Both the position numbers and the translations under genes were made by a program. From Colimorpha sp045642445 (lineage in GTDB: Bacteria; Bacteroidota; Bacteroidia; Bacteroidales; P3), in the NCBI GenBank assembly GCA_045642445.1, contig JAZUIX010000029.1, forward strand, positions 1 through 13,450: DNA of 13,450 bases, given 5' to 3'. Under the pieces are notes generated by a model. It searched no databases, was not told the DNA's origin, and saw only the letters and a program-made list of their open reading frames with translations. This document shows positions 7,328-13,450 of the stretch, in pieces (positions within the stretch are counted from its first letter, which is position 1; the number at the start of each line of letters is the position of its first letter).

Positions 7328-8995
7328 ATGGCTGACGATAAAAAAATAATATTCTCAATGGTGGGTGTGGGAAAACTGATTCCCCCCAGCCGTCAAATTT
7401 TGAAAGACATTTACCTCTCGTTCTACTATGGTGCCAAGATAGGCATCATTGGTTTGAACGGTTCGGGCAAATCTTCATTGCTGAAAATCATCGCCGGTGT
7501 TGATAAGGACTATCAGGGCGAAGTGGTCTTTTCCCCAGGTTACAGCGTGGGTTATCTGGAACAGGAGCCCAAACTTGATGATGCCAAGACCGTCAAAGAG
7601 GTGGTGCAGGAGGCCGTGCAACCTATAGTTGATGCCCTTAAAGAGTACGAAGAGGTCAACAACGCCTTCGCCGAGCCTGATGCCGATTTCGACAAGCTCT
7701 GTGCCCGTCAAGGTGAACTGACCGAACTGCTCGACCAGTACGACGCTTGGAACCTCGACAGCCGTTTGGAACGAGCCATGGATGCGTTGCGTTGCCCCGA
7801 GGAAGACCAGTTGGTGAAGAACCTCAGCGGAGGAGAACGCCGCCGTGTGGCTCTCTGCCGCTTGTTGTTGCAGGAACCCGATATCTTGTTGCTCGATGAG
7901 CCCACCAACCACCTTGATGCCGAGAGCATCGAATGGTTGGAGCAACATCTGCGCCAATACAAGGGCACCGTTATCGCTGTTACCCACGACCGCTATTTCC
8001 TCGACAATGTGGCAGGTTGGATTCTCGAACTCGACCGAGGCGAAGGCATTCCTTGGCAGGGCAACTACAGCAGTTGGCTCGATCAAAAGACCCAGCGCCT
8101 CGCTATGGAGGAGAAGCAGGAGAGCAAACGTCGCAAGACCCTCCAACGCGAGTTGGAGTGGGTGCGTATGGCCCCCAAGGCCCGCCATGCCAAAGGCAAG
8201 GCCCGTCTGGCAGCTTACGACCGTATGCTCAACGAGGATGTGAAAGAGAAAGAACAAAACCTCGAAATATTCATCCCCAATGGCCCGCGTTTGGGCAACA
8301 AGGTGCTCGAAGTGGAAGGGGTCAGCAAAGCTTTTGGCGACAAACTGCTTTACGAAAACCTCACCTTCTCGCTCCCCCCTGCGGGCATTGTGGGTGTTAT
8401 CGGCCCCAATGGTTGTGGCAAGACCACCCTGTTCCGTCTGATTATGGGACTTGAAACTCCCGATACGGGCACTTTCACCGTGGGCGAGACCGTGAAGATT
8501 GGCTATGTGGATCAACAGCATGTGCAGATAGATCCCGAGAAGAGTGTCTACGATGTGGTTTCTGAAGGCAACGAACTGATACAGATGGGTGGCCGCATGG
8601 TCAACGCCCGAGCCTATATCTCGCGTTTCAACTTCACGGGTACCGACCAAAGCAAGAAGGCAGGAGTGCTCAGCGGTGGCGAACGTAACCGTCTCCACTT
8701 GGCTTTGACCCTCAAGAGCGAGGCCAATGTCCTTCTCCTCGACGAGCCCACCAACGATATTGACGTCAATACGATGCGTGCCTTGGAGGAAGGCTTGGAG
8801 AACTTTGCGGGATGTGCCGTGGTTATCAGCCACGACCGCTGGTTCCTCGACCGTATCTGCACCCACATCCTTGCTTTTGAAGGCGATTCGCAGGTCTATT
8901 TCTTCGAGGGCGGCTATAGCGAGTATGAGGAAAACCGTCGCAAACGTCTCGGCGATGATACCCCGCATCGCCTGCATTACAAGAAACTGCAATAG
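7328..8995 (+). CDS. ettA: Energy-dependent translational throttle protein EttA (ABC-F)
   Basis: This ABC-F protein binds the ribosomal E site and gates the first steps of elongation according to the ATP/ADP ratio; it is cytoplasmic and not a transporter. The length of 555 residues is that of E. coli EttA. It has two ABC domains without membrane segments. The first has Walker A GLNGSGKSS (42-50), LSGGE (166-170) and LLLDEPTNHLD (187-197, E191). The second has Walker A GPNGCGKTT (359-367), LSGGE (448-452) and LLLDEPTND (469-477, E473). The EttA-type arm lies at about 95-140. The interdomain PtIM linker contains EWVRMAPKARHAKGKARL (277-294), the hallmark separating EttA from other ABC-F proteins. 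Both catalytic glutamates are present. The ATG follows an AT-rich leader without a Shine-Dalgarno sequence. A small secreted-protein gene begins 10 nt after the stop. Confidence 0.95.
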   Translation: MADDKKIIFSMVGVGKLIPPSRQILKDIYLSFYYGAKIGIIGLNGSGKSSLLKIIAGVDKDYQGEVVFSPGYSVGYLEQEPKLDDAKTVKEVVQEAVQPIVDALKEYEEVNNAFAEPDADFDKLCARQGELTELLDQYDAWNLDSRLERAMDALRCPEEDQLVKNLSGGERRRVALCRLLLQEPDILLLDEPTNHLDAESIEWLEQHLRQYKGTVIAVTHDRYFLDNVAGWILELDRGEGIPWQGNYSSWLDQKTQRLAMEEKQESKRRKTLQRELEWVRMAPKARHAKGKARLAAYDRMLNEDVKEKEQNLEIFIPNGPRLGNKVLEVEGVSKAFGDKLLYENLTFSLPPAGIVGVIGPNGCGKTTLFRLIMGLETPDTGTFTVGETVKIGYVDQQHVQIDPEKSVYDVVSEGNELIQMGGRMVNARAYISRFNFTGTDQSKKAGVLSGGERNRLHLALTLKSEANVLLLDEPTNDIDVNTMRALEEGLENFAGCAVVISHDRWFLDRICTHILAFEGDSQVYFFEGGYSEYEENRRKRLGDDTPHRLHYKKLQ

Positions 8996-9005
8996 GCTTG
9001 AAGGT

Positions 9006-9425
9006 ATGGCAAAACGGTTGTTGCTGCTGATATTGGCGTTTTTGCCCATCTGTGTGAATGCTCAGACAGTCGAGGTGGTGAGAGATGAGGGTGGCAGGGT
9101 CACGGCATCCGTACACAAAGTTTATGACAACCATGACTGTTTGGCTGTGCAGATAGAGTATGCCTACGATACGGCAGGAGTGGTGGAAACACGCACCTTG
9201 CGCCAATTCGACAAGCAGGGACGAGAGGAACGTATGGAGGTGCTTTCTGCCGACGAGGTGCTGTTGTTTGCACAAACTCGCCAATACGACCGCAAGGGCC
9301 GACTTCACAAGATTGTGCAGATTACATACGAGGATGATGGCTCTGTGCAGAAAGATTGTTTCAAATACGAGTACAAGTCTTCGGATACTATTGTTTATCT
9401 TAACGGAAAAATAATTTCAAAATGA
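9006..9425 (+). CDS. Small predicted secreted protein with YD-like repeats
   Basis: I do not recognise a named family for this 139-residue protein. It opens with a clear signal peptide: KR, a hydrophobic run LLLLILAFLPIC, then VNA-QT, suggesting signal peptidase I cleavage after A19. The mature part of about 120 residues has four related turns: YDTAG (54-58), FDKQGR (68-73), YDRKGR (94-99) and YEDDG (108-112). They are spaced 14, 26 and 14 residues apart, alternating with beta-strand-like stretches. This recalls YD/Rhs or YwqK-type beta repeats but is far shorter than an Rhs protein. Cysteines 45 and 118 could form a disulfide. The frame stays open upstream inside ettA, but the signal peptide fixes the start at 9006, 10 nt after the ettA stop. 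The TGA overlaps the dnaE ATG (ATGA, 9422-9425), so translation of the two is probably coupled. Periplasmic or surface location is inferred; function is unknown. Confidence 0.82.
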   Translation: MAKRLLLLILAFLPICVNAQTVEVVRDEGGRVTASVHKVYDNHDCLAVQIEYAYDTAGVVETRTLRQFDKQGREERMEVLSADEVLLFAQTRQYDRKGRLHKIVQITYEDDGSVQKDCFKYEYKSSDTIVYLNGKIISK

Positions 9426-12400
9426 ATTTCACTCACCTTCACGTTCATTCGCACTATTCGATGCTCGACGGTATGTCCAAAGTGCCTGACCTTGTCAAAA
9501 AGGCCAAAAAGAACGGTATGTATGCCATGGCTCTCACCGACCACGGCAATATGTTCGGCATCAAAGATCTTGTGGACACCGTCGATAAAGAGAACGGCAA
9601 GGTGAAAGACCAGATAAAGGAGCAGGAGGAAATCCTCAAAAACGATGGCGCCACCCCTGAGGAAAAGCAGGAGGCAGAATATAAGATCGAGCAGTTGAAG
9701 GGGCAGTTTTTCAAGCCTATCATCGGCACCGAAGCCTACTGTGCCCGTCGCACACTCTACGACAAGGACAGCAATGTCAAGGAGGCCGACCCCGAGACAG
9801 GGCGTGAACGCATCCTCGACCGCAGTGGCTACCATCTCATCCTTTTGGCAAAAAACAAGCGTGGCTATCAGTCGCTCTGCAAATTGGCCTCCATTGCCTA
9901 CACCGATGGCAACTACTACACTCCCCGTATCGACCACAATGTGCTGGAACAGTATCACGAGGGACTTATTGTCTGCTCTGCCTGTCTTGGTGGCGAGTTG
10001 CCGCAGCTTATTATGGCGGGCAAGATTGAGGAAGCTGAAAAGGTGGCCCTTTGGTTCAAAAATATCTTTGGCGACGATTACTATATAGAGCTGCAGCGTC
10101 ATCAAACCGACAAACCCAATGCCAACCGCGACACTTTTGTGAGGCAGGAGGAGGTGAACCCTGTGCTGATCGAGATTGCCCACAAACTCGGCATCAAGCT
10201 CATTGCCACCAATGACGTCCATTTTGTTGAGGAGGCACACGGCGAGGCTCACGACCATCTTATCTGCATGTCCACGCAGAAGGATTACTACGACCCCGAC
10301 CGAATGCACTATACTAAGCAGGAGTGGCTCAAAAGTCCCGATGAAATGGCGGCCATCTTTGCCGACATTCCCGAGGCTATTGAAAACACCATGGAGATTG
10401 CCGCCAAGGTGGAAACTTTCAGCATCAACAGCGACCCCATTATGCCTATGTTCGATATTCCTGCCAGTTTCGGCAGAGAGGAGGAATATCGTCAGCGCAT
10501 CACCGAGAAGGAACTTTTCGACGAGTTTACCCAGAACGAGAAACACGAGGTGGTGCTGAGTCAGGAGAAGGCCGAGGCAAAAATCAAAAAGTTGGGCGGC
10601 TACGACAAATTATATCGCATCAAGTTTGAGGCCGACTATCTGGAGAAACTGGTGTGGGAAGGTGCTCACAAACGCTATGGCGAGACCCTCACTGATGAGC
10701 AAACCGAGCGTATCGTTTTCGAGCTCCACACGATTAAGACGATGGGTTTCCCTGGCTATTTCCTCATCGTGGCCGACTATATCCGTGGTGCTCGTGAGGA
10801 GTTGGGTGTCAGTGTGGGCCCTGGCCGTGGTTCTGCGGCAGGCAGTGTGGTGGCTTATTGTTTGTGGATTACCGACATCGACCCCCTCAAATACGACCTG
10901 CTGTTTGAGCGTTTTCTCAACCCCGACCGTATCTCGCTGCCCGATATTGATGTCGACTTCGACGATGCTGGCCGTGGTCGTGTGCTCGACTGGATTACAG
11001 AGAAATATGGCAAGGAAAAGGTCGCACATATTATCACTTACGGTACTATGGCCACCAAGAGCGCTATCGCCGATGTTGGCCGTGTGGAGAAGATTCCTTT
11101 GTCCACGGTCAACCAGCTCAAAGAATATGTTCCCGACCGCAATTTCCCCGACAATATCAAGGACGAGAAGGGCAAAGCTCCCAAGGTCAATCTGAACAAT
11201 TGCTTCAAATATGTCCCCGAGCTGAAGCAGATTATGGATTCGGAAGGATCGGATGGGTTGAAGAATATGCTCACCTACGCTGCCGAGTTGGAGGACACCA
11301 ACCGCCAGGTGGGTATCCATGCTTGTGGCGTCATCATCGGTGCCGACGACCTCACCAAGTTCGCCCCCGTATGCACTATCTACGATAAGGAATCCAAGGA
11401 AGATGTTCTTGTTACCCAATACGATGGCCACGTCGTAGAGACCGTAGGCCTCATCAAGATGGACTTTCTCGGCCTTAAGAACCTTACCATCATCAAGAAC
11501 GCTTTGCGGATGATTAAGAAAAACCACGGCGTGGATGTCGATATTGACCATCTGCCTATTGATGATGAACTTACATACAAGCTTTTCTGCGAAGGCAACA
11601 CGGTGGGCACCTTCCAGTTCGAGTCGGCGGGCATGCAGAAATATCTGCGTGAGTTGGAGCCGCACGTCTTCGAAGACCTCATCGCTATGAACGCCCTCTA
11701 TCGCCCGGGTCCTATGGATTATATCCCCGATTTCATCGACCGCAAGCAGGGTCGCAAGCCTATCGAGTACGACATCCCCTGCATGGAGCAATACCTCAAG
11801 GACACCTACGGCATCACCGTTTATCAGGAGCAGGTCATGCTTCTCTCCCGTCTCTTGGCGGGTTTCACTCGCGGTCAGAGCGACACCCTTCGTAAGGCTA
11901 TGGGTAAGAAGCAGATTGAGAAGATGAACGAACTCGAGGTGCTCTTCTATGAAGGTGGCGAGAAGAACGGGCATCCCAAAGATAAGTTGCACAAGATCTG
12001 GGAAGACTGGAAAAAGTTTGCCTCCTACGCTTTCAACAAATCTCATGCCACATGCTATTCCTGGGTGGCTTATCAAACTGCCTACCTCAAGGCGCACTAT
12101 GCGGCTGAGTATATGGCTGCGGTGATGACCAGCGGTCAGAGCGACATTGAGCGTACCACCGAGCTGATGGAGGATTGTCGCAAACACAACTTGGACATCC
12201 TCGCCCCCTCGGTCAACGAGTCGGATCTGAATTTCGCAGTCAATAAGCAGGGACAGATACGTTTCGGTTTGCAAGCCATCAAAGGTATGGGCGAGGCGGC
12301 AGCCGAAGCCATCATCACCGAGCGTGAGAAGAACGGTCCTTTCACCGACATCTTCGATTTCCTCTCGCGTGTCGACCTCCGTTCCATCAACCGCAAGAAT

Positions 12401-13318
12401 GTCGAGGTGCTTGTCAAGGCGGGCGCTTTTGATGGTTTGGGCGAGATGCACCGAGCCCAGTATTTTGTCAAGGATAACGACAATGAGAACGCTCCTACCT
12501 ATCTTGAAAAACTGATGCGTTGGGCAAGCCGTACTCGTGAGAGTGCCCAAAGTGCCCAAATGTCTATATTCGATATGAGCGACGAGGTCAAGCAGGAGGA
12601 CCATCCCCCCATTCCTGCGTGCGAGCCTTGGAGCACCATTGAGAGCTGCCGCAACGAGTTCGACGTTGTGGGCTTCTACCTCAGCGCCCATCCTCTCGAC
12701 GAGTTCAAGTACGAGATGAAGACCTTTGTCACCAATCGCTGCGACGAACTGGCCGACCTCGGCAAGCTTGTGGGCAAAGAAATTCGTTTTGCCGGTATGG
12801 TGTCTGATGCCAAGACAGGCATCTCGTCCAAAAACGGCGACCCCTTCGGCGTTATGACCATCCAGGATTATCAGGGCAGCTATACTATCAAACTCTACAA
12901 GGACGATTTCCTCAAATACAAGAATTACTTCCAAAAAGAGCTCTTCCTCTTTGTCAAAGGGTATGTAAAACAATTTTCCCACTCCCAACCCGACGGTACA
13001 ATCTACACCTCTAGGCCTGTCGTCAAAATCTCTGAGATGATGATGCTCAGCGAGGTGCTGACTCGTTTTACCAAAGTTATCAAATTCTCCATCAACCTCT
13101 CTGACATCACCGAAGATTTCTGTCGCGAACTTGCCAAACTCGCCAAAGCCCACAAGGGCAAGGTGCCCTTAGAGGCCTGTGTGCTCGACTTCGAACACGG
13201 CCACGACGGCCAACCTCTCACCCTCACCATGAAGAGCCGTGACATGTGTGTCGATGTGGCCAAGTTCCTGCCCCATTTCTCCAAAATGCCCCAAGTAAAA
13301 GACATAAAGATGGTGTGA
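9422..13318 (+). CDS. dnaE: DNA polymerase III subunit alpha (DnaE)
   Basis: This is the catalytic subunit of the replicative polymerase, 1298 residues, longer than E. coli DnaE (1160). The N-terminal PHP domain (about 1-340) keeps a full set of candidate metal ligands: H6, H8, D16, H41, E104, H138, C188, D265 and H267. A highly charged helical insertion (about 56-97) interrupts it, which I recall as usual in Bacteroidota. The polymerase core shows GPGRGSAAGS (467-475 region), PDIDVDF (507-513, catalytic D510 and D512), KMDFLGL with the third aspartate D681, FQFESAGM (731-738) and RPGPMDY (761-767). A helix-hairpin-helix region lies at about 925-1005. QMSIF (1046-1050) fits the QxxLF-type sliding-clamp binding motif, and an OB fold lies at about 1120-1205. 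The start overlaps the preceding secreted-protein stop (ATGA). No proofreading DnaQ gene is in the window. The stop codon abuts a heptamer repeat array. Confidence 0.96.
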   Translation: MNFTHLHVHSHYSMLDGMSKVPDLVKKAKKNGMYAMALTDHGNMFGIKDLVDTVDKENGKVKDQIKEQEEILKNDGATPEEKQEAEYKIEQLKGQFFKPIIGTEAYCARRTLYDKDSNVKEADPETGRERILDRSGYHLILLAKNKRGYQSLCKLASIAYTDGNYYTPRIDHNVLEQYHEGLIVCSACLGGELPQLIMAGKIEEAEKVALWFKNIFGDDYYIELQRHQTDKPNANRDTFVRQEEVNPVLIEIAHKLGIKLIATNDVHFVEEAHGEAHDHLICMSTQKDYYDPDRMHYTKQEWLKSPDEMAAIFADIPEAIENTMEIAAKVETFSINSDPIMPMFDIPASFGREEEYRQRITEKELFDEFTQNEKHEVVLSQEKAEAKIKKLGGYDKLYRIKFEADYLEKLVWEGAHKRYGETLTDEQTERIVFELHTIKTMGFPGYFLIVADYIRGAREELGVSVGPGRGSAAGSVVAYCLWITDIDPLKYDLLFERFLNPDRISLPDIDVDFDDAGRGRVLDWITEKYGKEKVAHIITYGTMATKSAIADVGRVEKIPLSTVNQLKEYVPDRNFPDNIKDEKGKAPKVNLNNCFKYVPELKQIMDSEGSDGLKNMLTYAAELEDTNRQVGIHACGVIIGADDLTKFAPVCTIYDKESKEDVLVTQYDGHVVETVGLIKMDFLGLKNLTIIKNALRMIKKNHGVDVDIDHLPIDDELTYKLFCEGNTVGTFQFESAGMQKYLRELEPHVFEDLIAMNALYRPGPMDYIPDFIDRKQGRKPIEYDIPCMEQYLKDTYGITVYQEQVMLLSRLLAGFTRGQSDTLRKAMGKKQIEKMNELEVLFYEGGEKNGHPKDKLHKIWEDWKKFASYAFNKSHATCYSWVAYQTAYLKAHYAAEYMAAVMTSGQSDIERTTELMEDCRKHNLDILAPSVNESDLNFAVNKQGQIRFGLQAIKGMGEAAAEAIITEREKNGPFTDIFDFLSRVDLRSINRKNVEVLVKAGAFDGLGEMHRAQYFVKDNDNENAPTYLEKLMRWASRTRESAQSAQMSIFDMSDEVKQEDHPPIPACEPWSTIESCRNEFDVVGFYLSAHPLDEFKYEMKTFVTNRCDELADLGKLVGKEIRFAGMVSDAKTGISSKNGDPFGVMTIQDYQGSYTIKLYKDDFLKYKNYFQKELFLFVKGYVKQFSHSQPDGTIYTSRPVVKISEMMMLSEVLTRFTKVIKFSINLSDITEDFCRELAKLAKAHKGKVPLEACVLDFEHGHDGQPLTLTMKSRDMCVDVAKFLPHFSKMPQVKDIKMV

Positions 13319-13321
13319 TGT

Positions 13322-13450
13322 GTGAAAAGTGAAATGTGAAAAGTGAAAAGTGAATAGTGAATAGTGAAAAGTGAATAGTGAAATGTGAATAGTGAAATGT
13401 GAATAGTGAAATGTGAATAGTGAAATGTGAATAGTGAAATGTGAATAGTG
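13322..13450. repeat. GTGANNN heptanucleotide tandem array, running off the window
   Basis: Eighteen complete heptamers in unbroken 7-nt register fill 13322-13447, and a partial GTG ends the window. Only three variants occur: GTGAAAA (four copies: 13322, 13336, 13343, 13364), GTGAAAT (six copies) and GTGAATA (eight copies). From 13371 they alternate as a 14-bp unit GTGAATA-GTGAAAT, five times in a row, showing recent expansion of a two-heptamer block. A degenerate copy GTGATGT (13315-13321) contains the dnaE stop codon. Stops occur in every forward frame, so the array is non-coding on the + strand. The total length is unknown because the window ends inside it. Confidence 0.95.

Noticed and set aside
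8727..9005. Upstream extension of the small secreted protein into ettA
   Set aside because: It is out of frame with ettA and low in recognisable content. A textbook signal peptide begins at 9006, after the ettA stop.
10610..13153. Very long minus-strand open frame (847 codons) opposite dnaE
   Set aside because: It lies entirely antisense to an intact, motif-complete dnaE, and its translation has no recognisable domain. Long antisense frames are expected opposite biased-codon genes.
13322..13450. CRISPR array
   Set aside because: Units are 7 bp with no unique spacers, so this is a simple tandem repeat.

Overview
This window looks like chromosomal DNA from a member of the Bacteroidota, most likely the order Bacteroidales. 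The signs are a BatA-type aerotolerance-domain protein, a DnaE of about 1300 residues with a charged insertion in its PHP domain, AT-rich leaders with few Shine-Dalgarno sequences, and one weak match to the Bacteroidota -7 promoter motif. I cannot name a genus. All confident genes are on the + strand. Most of them are housekeeping genes with sampled GC slightly above 50 %; the first gene is more AT-rich in the lines I counted (about 40-45 %).

Layout. Positions 1-166 are non-coding and hold a short perfect inverted repeat. At 167-1039 there is a BRO-N/DinD-like protein, the only gene with an accessory or phage flavour. At 1071-3095 there is a membrane-anchored BatA/von Willebrand A protein. 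Positions 3125-5171 hold a two-gene ABC exporter (ATPase and ABC-2 permease) whose genes overlap by 8 bp. Positions 5172-5418 are a 247-bp intergenic region that probably contains the promoter for recJ (5419-7254). Then come ettA (7328-8995), a small predicted secreted protein with YD-like repeats (9006-9425) and dnaE (9422-13318).

How the genes fit together. The second half is centred on DNA and translation maintenance: RecJ (5'-3' ssDNA exonuclease), EttA (an ABC-F factor that gates translation by energy state) and DnaE (replicative polymerase). The ettA, secreted-protein and dnaE genes are packed with a 10-nt gap and then a 4-nt ATGA overlap. This suggests one transcript and translational coupling of the replicative polymerase to a small exported protein. 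The first half is envelope and transport related.

The most unusual signal is a heptanucleotide repeat with consensus GTGANNN. Eighteen contiguous copies in strict 7-nt register begin at the dnaE stop codon and run off the right edge. Two copies plus four reverse-complement copies fill the recJ-ettA gap, again starting at the stop codon and able to fold into a hairpin. I did not find a convincing undescribed multi-gene system. The repeat family, the dnaE-coupled secreted protein and a pair of GC-rich intergenic motifs are the points worth following up.
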